Shown here in pieces: positions 1 to 12,300 of a stretch of DNA of 64,000 bases. The position numbers and the translations under genes are program-made. The DNA comes from Spirodela intermedia (taxonomy: Eukaryota; Streptophyta; Magnoliopsida; Alismatales; Araceae). The stretch is from contig LR746276.1 in assembly GCA_902729315.2 (NCBI GenBank), positions 783,169 through 847,168 of the forward strand, in the 5' to 3' direction. Numbering within the stretch: the stretch's first letter is position 1; every line of letters begins with the position of its first letter. The notes under the pieces were generated by a model. That model was given only the letters and a program-made list of their open reading frames with translations, ran no database searches and was not told the DNA's origin.

Positions 1-223
1 CGATACTAGTCCTTTATTTATTAAGCCAAAATTTATGTTTCAAGAGACAGTTTTGAACTAGTTACGCAAGAACATAATGGCCAGTGTTGGACTAGTTACG
101 CAAAGATCAAACAGTCTTTCTGACAATCAACTTCCTTTCGGCAATCCAAAGATACACAATGAGCATAACTACATTCCATATCTACAAGGATCAAGGAATC
201 ATACAGTAATGTAAGATAGGGAC

Positions 224-3200
224 CTACAATTTAAGAGCAGGAATAGAAGCTTTACAGCTTGCCTTTTTGCACATAGGTCAACTTCCCTGCATAACAGATG
301 CGAGACGCTTGCAAATGATGGTATCAACCCCAACCTGTATCAAAGAATATACCCAAAAAATTTAAAGATAAGGATAAAATAGAAAAAAGGCATGGAAGAA
401 GAGACGAAGATATCATACTTTTCTCTCTCCAAAATGGGGTGGCTTCTCTGCAGAATTAAGTTCATAATAGAAATTGCTTCAACCAGTACATTGGTTTTTG
501 TATTGCTCACAATAATTTCATGCATGCTCTTGTAAAGTGAAATCTGACGATTCAAAGAAAGAGATGAACTCCTAGAAATCCCGTGTCTATAGTTCCAAGG
601 ATTTTGCAGACTAAATGATCTTGATGGCAACGAAACTGAAGTTTGGCCTGTATCACATCCACTTCCAACCACACCAGCTTCTCCCTCTGCTTCTAGCAAA
701 CTGTCCTCAGACGATGGAGTGATCATAATATTATCCCTGAGCAGAGTACACTGGAAAATCAATTGAAGTACATAAGCACAAACATAAAAAGATAGAGTAC
801 ATAGTAACCCCCCCTCCCCTGACAGAAAAAGGAGGAAAGAAAAGAAACACAGACACAGATCAGGTACACAAATATATCCCGCACTTACTTAAGATCCGAA
901 AGTACTTTTAAGGTGTGATTTTTCCACAATTTTTGAAGCAGTTTAAAAGGGAATTTGTTTACCCTTATTGATGTAAAAGACTGAAATAAACTTTCTTTTC
1001 CATGCACTTTCATAAGAAAGCTTGGATGATACAAACAGTTCTTTCACTCTATTTCTCAAGAGAAGATCCAGGCACCATGGGTTTTTGCCAACATGCTGTA
1101 ATTAATTGTAAACACATTGTACCGAATGAGTATATTGGAGTTGGATTCTGCATCGGTACTGAGATGATTACTTCTGTAGAGTTTTAGTAAATAGTCATGA
1201 CTAGACTTCAAAAGGATGCCACAACCATCATCTTAGCAAAAGAAATCAATCGAGATTTCAATGAAATTTTAAATTTTAAATAATCCGACATTACAGATCT
1301 TAAAAGTGTATGTGGAGGGGTGGGGGATATTCTACATAGAATTTATGATAAGAGAAAACCCCCACAGATGCATTTATATATGAGAAATGATAAACGACTT
1401 AAACGTACCATGATACACAAATATTGGATTGAATTGGATTAGAAATAAAGACATTTATTTCAATACTTGTAGAAAATTTAAAAACCTTTGGCAGAATTGC
1501 TTGAAACAAATGATCCGTAAAACTGCATGAAGTATGCGCAAAGATCTATACACAATTATAACCTGAAAAAAAAACAGAGGCATTACAAAGAGTCAGAATA
1601 TTGTTGGATCCATATTCAACCAAAAACCAAGGAAACTACTACCAAACTTCATAAAGCTAAATAGAGATTCAACAATGACCTCTTAAGTTTACTTTTATGT
1701 GAAAAGCCCAGGGTATTGAACGGTGCCCACAATCAAAAGTGATATTTTCTAGGGGACATAAGATTAAATAATCTAGGGGACATGAACGAACAATGCATTT
1801 AGACAATGGAACTCATATGATAGCAACTCTTCAAGTGTTAACCCATTGACTAGATTAAATGAATAATCCCCGTGCAACTCGTACTAAGCAGTCCGGTACC
1901 AAAGTTTAATGGAGAACAACATTGCCTGCTCTGCATGCTAAGAGACATGTTACATGTGCACCACAGATGTATGTTGAAGTATGTACATTCAAGTGATTTC
2001 ACGTGTATAATAATATGCAAGTAATAACTCCGTCTGTAAGAATGGTAATCTCGTCCTATAATCGATGGTAGAAACATAAAATTACTTGTGAACCGCCAAC
2101 TAGCTTCATAAAGAAAAATCTGCAAAAGAACTGATATGCCAATCAGTCAAGACTCTTGAGATCATATGGAATAGACTAGATGAGTCAAATCATGATAACA
2201 TTCAAGTTCACTACAGGATACACTAGGCTTCCTAGCCACCTTAGCTAATGATCCTACACAAATTTAATAGTTTAAAGTAGAATCAATTCAACAGCGGTTA
2301 CTTACATTTCCAAGGACACAGAGCTCAGTCAGTACCTCAAGCAGATCATCTAGTTGGGCCATCTCATTCCTCATCTAATTCAAAGAAAAGAAATGTCACA
2401 CCATGTCAATACTAGCAACAAAATAGTACAAAAAATAATAATCATATAGAGCAACTAAGAGGGGAAACAAAATAAGTAAACCCATGTATCAATTCAATAA
2501 TTTCAGATTATCGCAGGTTAATCAACAATTATTTATTTATTTTAAATTTCAGCTGATAAGGAAAATTATGACTCAATCAAGATTTTTTTAAGGTGATATA
2601 AACCACTCGATCCAGATAATTCCTTGCTGTATTGAATAGAAAGAGGTTCTCATATGTTGAAAAATAAGACACAAACTCGAGGAATAAGAAAACAGCCTAA
2701 GTCAGAACTTAACAATCTGCTACAGAGGTTTAAAGTAGATAAAAAAAACGTCGCCTTGTTGAAATCCTAAATCAGAGGAGATATTTGTAACCACGTAGAT
2801 TTTCTGCAACACTCCAAGCAATAGATCTCGGTATCTATGAAAATTGGCAAGGAATATGCCTGGAAATTCTCTATAATCTCCTCATGTTCCTAAAACTCCG
2901 GATAGCACAGCTTGTAAAATGACCTTGTTGCAGTAAATTACCAGATTTTTAATGAAATTCCCGCCTCAGAGGGTCCCACGGATTGAAGATAAATGTCTGC
3001 AACACTACATCTAAGCAATTCCATACAAGAGAAGGTGTGGTTGATGGCCTCTAAGGAAGCATCAACGGAAACAACAGGAGCCTCTTTTTCACCTGAATCT
3101 CCACATAAGTAGGAAATATTGGGCATCTCCAGTGGTTCCTTTCTTCAAATGAAAAATCATACTGCCTGATGGATGGATATTTCTTTAACATCTTTCACAA

Positions 3201-6200
3201 GAACCATGAAATCACTCTTAATTTCTATGACCCTGTTCATATAAAAGAGGCAACACTGAAGATTGCTTAGATGTACGTCAGAAATTATCTCTATGCTGGT
3301 TTCTTGGAAGGAAAAATAGATCCAATGATACTCCCACCAAATTGTATATGTACCAAGCATGACGGTGGCAACCTAATGTTCGCAATGTCAGAGGTAAGTT
3401 TAACCCACGACAGTCATGAATGTACAGAGGTTTCGAGTACAAAACATAGTAAAAATTCAGCAACCTCTTTACAAGACAAAGGTAATTTTCTACCAACGAC
3501 CATCATAACCATTTCAATTCACAATCTCTCGTGATTCACAATCTTTGCCATACAATCTCTCGTGTTGCCCACAGAGGCAGTACAGGGTACCCTTTCCCCG
3601 GTTGCTTGACCATCTTTAATACCAAAACGATCCAGATGAATAACTGTCTCATGTCCGATGTTCCCAACCCATTGCCTGATCCACCAACATGTTTCATCCC
3701 CATGAAGAAAATGACTGCTATCAAGTGGATTGAAGGAAGCTAGTAAACCAGTAATTCAGCATTACAATAAATGTTCCACTAACGTCACCCACATTGTGAA
3801 ATAACATTGTAATTTTTTCTTTTCACTTAATGTTTATATGGCAAAGAAGAAATCCCAAATTTTCCAGTAACTTCCGAACTAAATCTTCTGTTTGAAGAGG
3901 ACAGCAGAGAAAGATTCCCCTCATTCGGCAGCCACAAGTTGTCAACTATTCCCCCCCAAAGGAGGAACAAAACTAGAATTTGTGATTGATTTAGAAAAAT
4001 AAATTTAGTTGTCAAACGAAGAAGACCATATGAACCGTATGTGCTCTCTTTAGCTCATGCTGTTAGACAAAGTTCCACAAATGGTGTGGAAGATTCTCAT
4101 AGATCCAACCAGAACGGTTTCAAAGGTACTGGAGATATTCCAAGAATTCAGTAACCAACATGGAAAATTTTAGTCACGCCTCAGACGTAAGTAGGTCTCA
4201 GTAAGTCAGTGCATGTCCCAACCAACATGTGAAGCAACTGTCAGACTTCATTATCAAACTGATAAAGCTTGTTCTTAACTATCAAGGCAAGAATCGACAA
4301 ACATTAAATTTTCACATACAGATTACTTATAAAGTTATAAAGATAATGTACAAGAAACAGTCCCAACTACATATAATTCCATATGTCAGTACCTTCATCA
4401 TTATAGAGTACAAATGAGATACTTTGTGAGCCTCAGCTGATTGAATAGAGTGTTTGAGATCATCCAAGCCAACATCCGTGAACTTTTCATTAGTCATAAA
4501 GTCCATTTTTAAATTGGATGGTACACCTGTGAACCTGAAGAGAGTGCAGAGATCTGCCGAGCAACACTCAAGTAATCTGGAGATAAAATGTCGTCCTAAT
4601 TTTCCCTCAGTTGTAGGACCCCAAATTGACACCAATTTGCTTGAAATATTATGAATGGGTGACCATTCACCTACTGCAGGATTAGAAGCGTCTGTTTGGA
4701 CTCCAATGGCTTTGGTATGATGAAGTTGAGTACTTTCTTTAGGATGGCATCCACCCTGTGCACAGAAAGGCATCAATTAATTTGCATCAAACAAAGACAA
4801 ACATAACTGAAAGGTGTTCCAATAGCAAAATGCATACTAGCGATGACAAGTGATACCATTTTATGTCATCCACATTACAGAAAAGAGGCAAGATATCATC
4901 ATACGATCGCTATTATACAGACAGTTATTTGAGGAGAACAGGTGACAGGAACCTCTGGGTTGTAAAGTGAAACTGAGAAAAGTCAGAGGAGAACATGTGA
5001 CACATTTAAAGAATAATTTACCTGAATAAAACATCCATTTGAAGTCAATATACCTACACATGGAAATCGACATCAAGAGAAGGAAGATGGAATGACAGAG
5101 ATCATTAATGAAAAAGTAAAAATAATCAAATCATTACCATGATTCACGATGCAGCCTTTCAGTTCAGAAACCGCAGAAGGTTTGTCAGACTGAATGCTTT
5201 TCCTTTTCTTAACATAACTTGCTGAGAAACATAACTCCTCAGAAGGCTCACTTAAGGGTGCAACTGGTTCATCAGATACGTCAGATAATTTCTTTTCTGC
5301 AACAGGAACCTCTGGATGGTTTTGTTTTGAAGGTAACCTGCCATTGAAAATTTTGCACGATCCCATCGTCAATGGCAACATACACTTTAAAAAAAGTGAG
5401 AAAAGATAATTTCAAAAAGTTCTGCCTTGATTTCCGAAAATTCCAACAGTCAAACTTTTAAAAGTACTGACATCAGTTTATCAGAGTTTTTCGGAGGTTA
5501 TTGGTTGCAGATTCTGATATCAGAATCTATTCCGAGGGTTCAGCAATTTCACCAAGGAACTACTGGTTCTTGTATGGCTAAAACGTCAGCTGCTACTGTT
5601 ACCACCAATTATTGTTAGGCAGCAGCTATGGTGAAAGGATAAATGAAACAAGGGATACAAACAGATGGAAAATGCGGGAATCAGAAGTACAAAAAGGATG
5701 TCCTGTGCTCACATTATGAAGACTGCTATATATGCGTATTCAATAAGCCACAGTTTTATCGTTCCTGAATCATTGGTGAAAATATGGGTTTGCATTCTGA
5801 ACTCATCATAAAATATGGGTTCATATTGTGAACTCATTATTTAGCAGGAGGTTTTATTTCTACCACATTAGAATCTAGCAATTAGTATCTAAGATTCATT
5901 TCTACCCAATGAATGTTTTTCTTCAAGGTAGCAAAGCCACATGTCATTTATGAGAAACAAGACCAGATACTTGTGAGCATTCGGGGTAGGGAACACCTGA
6001 TCTGAGGAAGACATAAAGATCTGAAGGAACTAGTTAAGAAATATGAAAGAAAAGATTGTAAAAACCTTAAATCCCATTGAAAACCAAACAATTTAAATGA
6101 AAGTAATCGTGCTTCAATTCCGTTTGAGAAGAAAAGAATCTTGTAATGAATCGAACAAGGAGGAAGTTCACACAAGGTATTAAGTATATATTAAACGAAA

Positions 6201-7754
6201 GGGGGAGAATGTGAAAGTTGGATTACGAAAAGAGAGACTGGCAAACAAAGAATTTCATTAGAATCTTATTATCATTTTCGGACTTCTATATGTTTCCGTC
6301 TCTAAGAAACATTAATTTCAATGATGTTATATCCTTTGAAACAGCATGAGGAAGATATTTCTACCCACAATGTTTCTTTCTTCAGATTTTCAATCTCAAC
6401 ATTTTTCACTAGAATCTCTGAGAAAGCACATTCAAGTTCATTGTCTTTCTTTGCTCTATCCTCCTGAAGCCTATGGCATTCACGTTCCTGAAGAAGAAAA
6501 ACAATCAAACAGAAGTTCAGATATATCAACTGAGAAAGTTAAAAGAAATTAAAAAGAAAAGACGCAATTCAGTTGCAAAATGTCGCTTGATATCTTGTCG
6601 AACAATTGAAGGAGAGCCGCATAAGTTATCAGCCTAAAGACATGAATTGAACTCCATGACCATAATGATTAAGCTAAAGTCAATATCATCTGAGGCATGA
6701 TAGTTACTTCAAATCAGGTAATCATTAATCATGCTCCACAGGTACATGCAAAGATAGACTTGTTAAAAAAAATGGAAATCATAATGGACTGTTCAATAGC
6801 ATCATAACACTGGTGGATCAAATCATAAGGGACGTACCATGCAATCAAGTTTCTTCAAGACTTGATCCATCTCTCTCTGCGATAAGAAGAGAAGTTAGAA
6901 AATGCAGAAGGCCATTTGACATGCAGCTTATGCATGTATTATCAGGTAGCATATATTCCCAAGGGACCTGGCCCTACCTAAAAGATGATAACTACTGTAA
7001 AATGCAAGCACAGAGAAATGAAAACCCGGCCCGGTGGCTGAAAAAATGATTGATCACACTCATTACACTAAATCAAGGAGAACACGACATAAAAACTAAA
7101 TATTGGATCGAGTATTTGCATTTCCTAGAGTTTTAACAATCAAAAAAACAGAGAAAAAACCACCTTCAGCCGCTCTATCTCTTTATCTTTCTCCTTCTCC
7201 ACTCTAACTCTCCTGGCGCTATTGCGGTCACGTCCGGCATTCTTCGGACTACCAGACTTAATCCCTTTCCAATCCTCGGCTACACAATCGGACTCGGTCC
7301 TCTTCTCCCTTTGGGAGAGTTCCCGGGGCGGAGAGAAGTCATAACCACGGGTATCGACGCCGTCATCGAACAATGCCACGTTTCCAGCGGCGAAAGGGTG
7401 ATCCCACTCCTGCCAGAGGGCCTGGGTACCGTTGAAGCCCAGAGAGACTGGAGGCGGCCCTCTCGAAGCGACACGGACAGGACGAGGAGGAGGAGGAAGA
7501 AGAGAAGTGGACAATTGCCGCTCGGATGGAGAATACCAAGAAGAGGTGGAGGAAATGGCGTGACTTCTGGAGGACGCGGGGACCCCATCCCCCGGAGCAC
7601 GACGAGCGAGGTCTCCAGGAGGGGGGAGGGACGCGCCGCCGACGCACCCGCCGGACGAAGAAGCCGCAGCAGCGGTGGCGTTCTCCGTGGCCAGTATCAG
7701 GGCGTTAAGGAAGTCCTCGTCCCCCCACACGTCCTCCGCCGCCTCGGAGGCCAT
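224..7754 (-). CDS. SUV2: ATRIP/SUV2-like DNA-damage checkpoint protein (3' end outside window)
   Basis: Resembles plant ATRIP (Arabidopsis SUV2/HUS2), the partner that brings ATR kinase to RPA-coated single-stranded DNA in the nucleus. Supported exons, in transcription order: 7164-7754, 6838-6876, 6365-6487, 5971-6020, 5138-5337, 5022-5053, 4393-4755, 2307-2375, 419-750, 224-334; phases are continuous across the first seven. The N-terminus is acidic (VWGDEDFLNALI), followed by PPRELSQREKR and a charged coiled coil (EKEKDKEIERLK, then ERECHRLQEDRAKKDNELE). The C-terminal part has the family-like EAISIMNLILQ and HPILEREK, then EVDLCAKRQAVKLLFLLLNC. ATG 7754 is preferred; an in-frame ATG at 7862 would add 36 residues. 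Exons between about 2400 and 4390 are unresolved (a coding-like piece lies near 2945-3090), and the stop lies left of base 1. Identity is from remembered family features, not a search. Confidence 0.72.
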
Positions 7755-8217
7755 GGCCCCGACGAGGGGAAGCAGACTACTTCTTCCCTGGGTCTCCGTT
7801 TCCGCCCCCCGTCGAGCGCCTATTTCTTGGTTCAAAAACCCATTGGTGGTGGGGGCCACCATTGCACAAATTAACTAAAGCCCTCGAGAAAACATAAAAA
7901 TATACTATTATCTAGAAAAGTTCTGAAATTTCTATGCCGTCAACGTTGTAAAAATAGAGAGACGGAATCATTTCTGAAGATTTGTACGAGCGCGATTTTT
8001 TTCATAAACTCCTTAAAAAGAATGGAATATACAGAACCCCCCATAATTTTGAAAATTGGGCCGTATGACCCAAATAAAAAGCACGCCTGTCCATCATTCC
8101 ATGTAAAATCATACTCTTTTTTTCCCAGTCAAACCATCCAGAATCAAAATCACACCTTTTTTTTTTCTATTTATATCATCTCTCTGCAGATAAAAATGAC
8201 CCAAGAAAATCAGCCAT
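7755..8217. other. Upstream region of the ATRIP-like gene
   Basis: AT-rich sequence upstream of the ATRIP-like start codon, presumably its promoter and 5' leader. I see no convincing coding sequence. The open frames running plus-wise through 7311-7878 are antisense shadows of the GC-rich first exon. Confidence 0.5.
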
Positions 8218-8490
8218 TTAGGGAGAGTTTGAAGCTGCTAAACAGCCATAAACATTCATACAGACAGATTCCCTGGAAAGTTCATGAGCAAGCTCGTTAA
8301 TCCATGGGAAATTACAGGATAATTGACAATTAGTCAGGCCCTGATAGAAGGAACTGGAAGCAAAACTGGGTTCCTGCATCACACGGCGTAACCCACATTG
8401 CAGAGTAATGTTTCCAGAAATAGTAGCGCTGGGGGGGGACTCCTGCTTGAGGTTTTCATCGGATGTCATGGAGGAGCTGCTTCTCCCCAT
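8218..8490 (-). other. Unassigned 90-codon open frame
   Basis: A minus-strand frame starting MGRSSSSMTSDENLKQ and ending at a stop at 8218. It lies just downstream of the coding fragment at 8558-8830 on the same strand, so it could be a final exon of that unidentified gene or simply chance. No domain is recognised. A join from AAG|GT near 8572 to an AG before the ATG would keep frame, but the donor is weak. Confidence 0.15.
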
Positions 8491-8557
8491 CTCAAGGTAT
8501 AATGATCAGGAGAGCTCACTCAGAATCTAGCACCACGGAGACTGCTATTTTTGGGTA

Positions 8558-8830
8558 TTACAGTTCTTTGACCTTCGCCACCAAAAAAGCAGCACTGTAA
8601 GTCTGACCGAAATTATCTGTCCGTATAGGATCGATCAGCCCATTGTCTCCTCTGCAGAAGTAATTGGCCTCATCGAACCCATCAAAAGGCATTCCTTGGT
8701 TCATGAATGTGATAATCTGGATGCCATATATTTTCACAAGATCACCGCACGTTCTAGCAAGAATAATCCCACATTGAACATGAGACGACAGCTGTGGCTC
8801 AAATATATGGGCCCAGCGCTGCCAATAAAT
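8558..8830 (-). pseudogene. Unidentified Met-less coding fragment (possible terminal exon or gene relic)
   Basis: The minus strand is open for about 90 codons between an in-frame stop at 8831-8833 and TAA at 8558-8560. It translates to protein-like sequence with segments WQRWAHIFEPQLSSHVQCG, DLVKIYGIQIITFMNQG, FDGFDEANYFCRGDNGLIDP and FGQTYSAAFLVAKVKEL. The composition (W, C, D/G turns, balanced hydrophobics) looks like a folded domain rather than noise. It lacks a good start; possible acceptors are weak AGs near 8812. It sits between the EMB976 3' end copy (8901-9082) and the ATRIP-like promoter. I do not recognise the family. It may be a last exon cut off from its gene by the duplication beside it, or an exon of a gene I could not assemble. 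Confidence 0.4.
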
Positions 8831-8900
8831 TCAACTCATTCTAAGGAGTGACCATAAAATTCATTTAACCACGTCATCGGTGCATAATTGTCCCCATAAT

Positions 8901-9082
8901 GCTAGGCTCGGTGTAATGAGATGAATCTTGGCATTATCTCCTCGTCCATACAGTAAAAAAGCAGGTTTTTTGTCACTGTTCATCAGTATCCTCCACCCCA
9001 GTGAATAAAAAGGCAAGCTTTTGTCTGCTCACGTTTCCTTCGCTCTTGATCCAGTTTTCAGATGACCGAGAAATGGTACCCC
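8901..9082 (-). repeat. Partial duplicate of the EMB976 3' end (copy A)
   Basis: Direct repeat of 9124-9358. It reproduces the last codons and 3' flank of the PPR gene, including VPFLGHLKTGSRAKET-stop, with scattered substitutions and two internal deletions relative to copy B. Both copies lie in the same orientation with about 40 bp between them. Confidence 0.9.
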
Positions 9083-9123
9083 ATTATGAGATTTAGTCAG
9101 ATTTTCTTCATACGATAAGGATA

Positions 9124-9358
9124 GCTAGACTCGGTGTAATGAGATGAATACCAGGATGGTGTAAACTTGGCATTATCTCCTCATCCATACACTAAAAAAG
9201 TAGGCTTTTTGACTTTTTGTTCACTGTTCATCAAAACAGAAAACAGGCCATTGCTGAATCAGTATCCTCCAACCCAGTGAATAAAAAGTCAAGCTTTTGT
9301 CTGCTCATGTTTCCTTCGCTCTTGATCCAATTTTCAGATGACTGAGAAATGGTACCCC
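9124..9358 (-). repeat. EMB976 3' end (copy B, in the intact gene)
   Basis: Direct repeat partner of 8901-9082. It contains the functional stop codon at 9305-9307 and extra segments (around 9149-9166 and 9213-9257) that copy A lacks. Confidence 0.9.
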
Positions 9359-12300
9359 CTCTTCGTTCATCAAGTACAGAAGTTCTTCTGCCTTGGAATC
9401 CTGTCCCATGCTCCCATAAAGATGGGCTGCCGCGCTCAAAATAAATGCATCAGGTTTCACAGATTCACTTATCTGTTCAAAGAAAGAAATGGCTTCATCT
9501 ATGAGCCCACAGTCCATATAAGCCCTCAGCATCGACCTGCAGCATGCCAGATCCGGATCCAGCCCAGCCTTCTTTATGTTCAAGAAAACTCTTTCTGCAT
9601 CCCTTACACGTCCATTTCTGGTGAAAGCAGAGATGAGGAAGTTGAAATGAGAACAAGAGGGAGTGATCCCTGTCCTTTGCATCGTATCAATAGCATCTTC
9701 TGCTTCTGTGTATTGATGACCCTTGACATAAGCTTGCACAAGTGCAAGATAGGATAAAGAATCAGGAATGTGCCCATCCTTCTGCATAGACTGGAAGAGA
9801 CTCTTCGTTTCATGATATAGACCACTGGTGGCATAAGCGTTGATCATGATGTTGTAGCTGATCTGCATCCACGAGATGTAAATGTATCAAGAACCATGAG
9901 AAATTTAATCTCAAAATGGAAGCCTAGCCTAGATTGTAGGTGCCAAGTAGAATTTCTAGATGCAGAAACTATTTTTCTCTATGCTCCAAACCTGAAGTGG
10001 GAAAGAAAATAAACTTAAAACCGCCATAGAAACACTTATCTAGGCATTTTTTTAAAATGTAGTAAGTATATAGAAAATGCCAATTACTAAGAGTTAATTG
10101 GCATTTTTAGGTGTCAAGGAGAATTTCTAGATGAGAAACTATTTGTCTCAATGATCCAAACTTAAAGTGGGAAAGAAAATAAACTTAAAACCACCACAGG
10201 AAGACTTATCTAGGCATTTTAAAAAAGGTAGTAAGTATATAGAAAATGCCAATTACTAAGAGTTATTAATCTCGAGCCTTCTTCAGAGATGGTGACTTGA
10301 GCCTTCTTCACATTCATTCTCACTTAAAATGTTGTAAATCATGAAATTCTTTCGACAAGAGTCAAACTAATATGTAACAGGAAATTTTTCTAGAATTCAA
10401 TTTTTGGATCCAGTTCGATCCATATGATCATCATAGGCATGGATACAAAGTTCATATAATGCTAAGGACTTCCAAATAAGTAATCACACAAGGCAAGCAT
10501 GGAACAGTGAATTTGGCTGTAAGTATGAAATAATGTACTTTTGAAATCTCTCTTTAAGTTTACGAACCTTTCCCGGTCTAATGCCTTCTTTCTGCATTTC
10601 ACCAAATAGACGAGAAGCTTCTTGACTTTCACCTGTGATATCCAAAAGCATATGAGGAGCGCAGGACTAAATTCGAGACAACACACGTAAATGGAGAACT
10701 GATCACAAGGCCTTGATATAAGATAAAGGAATACTTTTTACAAAGTTAACCAAAAAAAAAAAGCTGAAGGAAGCTAGGAGAATTTTCCTCGCCAGAACAT
10801 TCTTCAACCAATATGAGAGAAAACAGTGTCTCACGGATGCCCAAAATGATACACAGGAAACATATAGATCTGCATTAATACAAAAATGGAACGGAAAGGT
10901 CTGAGACCTGATATATGCATGAAATCCAATTTAGTATCAGAGCTTTTATTCCATATGTTAAGAGAGAATACTATGTTTTATGCACAAACTTTCCCTTTCT
11001 TTCTTTCCTTCTTTTTCCCTTCTTTGGGCCCTTTTATATGTGTGAAATATATGTATATGTACATACATATCGATTTCAATACTTAACAAGAGCCAGGCCC
11101 TATTCCTCTATATTTTCAATCTGGTATTAAAGCATTGTGTTCCCTCTCTGTTGTTACCGCTGGGGTGGGATTTCTTCGAAAAGTTGAGAGTTCATCTTCA
11201 CTCCGAGCAAGAAGTGTATATTCCCATGCTACTGGAGATGCAAACCCTCCACTTCCCCCCATTTCTTCGTATTCCCTTCCCTCTCTGTGTTTCAATCAGC
11301 ATTGAAGCCAGATACCATGTTCTGGTAGCCTGACTTTGTCACTTACTTCTAACTCACAGCATAATATCTTCAGCTCCTACTCTACTCTATAGTTACAACT
11401 GCAGCTCCCTTCAAATCTCAAAAACTCATGTCTCTATGAGTGAATCAAACATATAGATATTGATTATCTTTTTGCCTGTCAACAATAACTCCACGGCACT
11501 TTGTCACTTCCTCATATTTCTTTGGTTGAATAGATTGCTGACTTATTCACCAAATCTCAAATTATTCCACACTTGAGAGTTCATTGGTAAAACCTCAGTT
11601 CATGATCCCCATGAGAGTGAGGAGTGTTAATAGATGATATTACAGTCCATCTGCCGTCTGTCTTTTTTTCTGTATATTGCGGTGTTTTATTTTTTGTACT
11701 CGTCTATAAGCACTGCAATATTACCAGAGAGCTGAGCCCTCCACTTCTCCCTATTTCCCTATATTCCTAACACATGTGGTGCTTCAACTAGGACACAGAA
11801 AGCTTTTGAAGTCCATGTACGATGGTAGAAGGGGGATATTCTACCAGATTTTCCATAATAACTGATCATGTTGGTATATGTCTTCTCATCTATTGATAAT
11901 CCGATGCTCTTTGCTGTGTTGAACATCTCAATAGCCTTCTCCAGATTTCCTCTGCGACCATACACACTGCATTCAAGAAAGAAACTAACTATGAACAATT
12001 TTAAGTAGAAGAGAAACGACATAATACCCATAAGAGCTAATCCAGATTACTACCTAATCATGGTGTTATAGGTTTGAATGGTTGGAGGAACACCTTCAGA
12101 GATCATGCGACCAAAGATGTCAGAGGCCAAATGCAATTTACCTGCACGATATGTCAGCAGTAATCACACAACTGATGCCTGGAACCATTTTTTACGAAAG
12201 GTAAATCACTACCGTTTTTGCTGCTTCACCTGATTCCAGCATCGAATTGATGTATGTATTATAAGCAACGGTGTCAAGAGTCAGACCACACTGAAAAGTG

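Noticed and set aside
7311-7874. 187-codon plus frame over ATRIP exon 1
   Set aside because: Antisense of a GC-rich first exon; low complexity, no homologue-like features.
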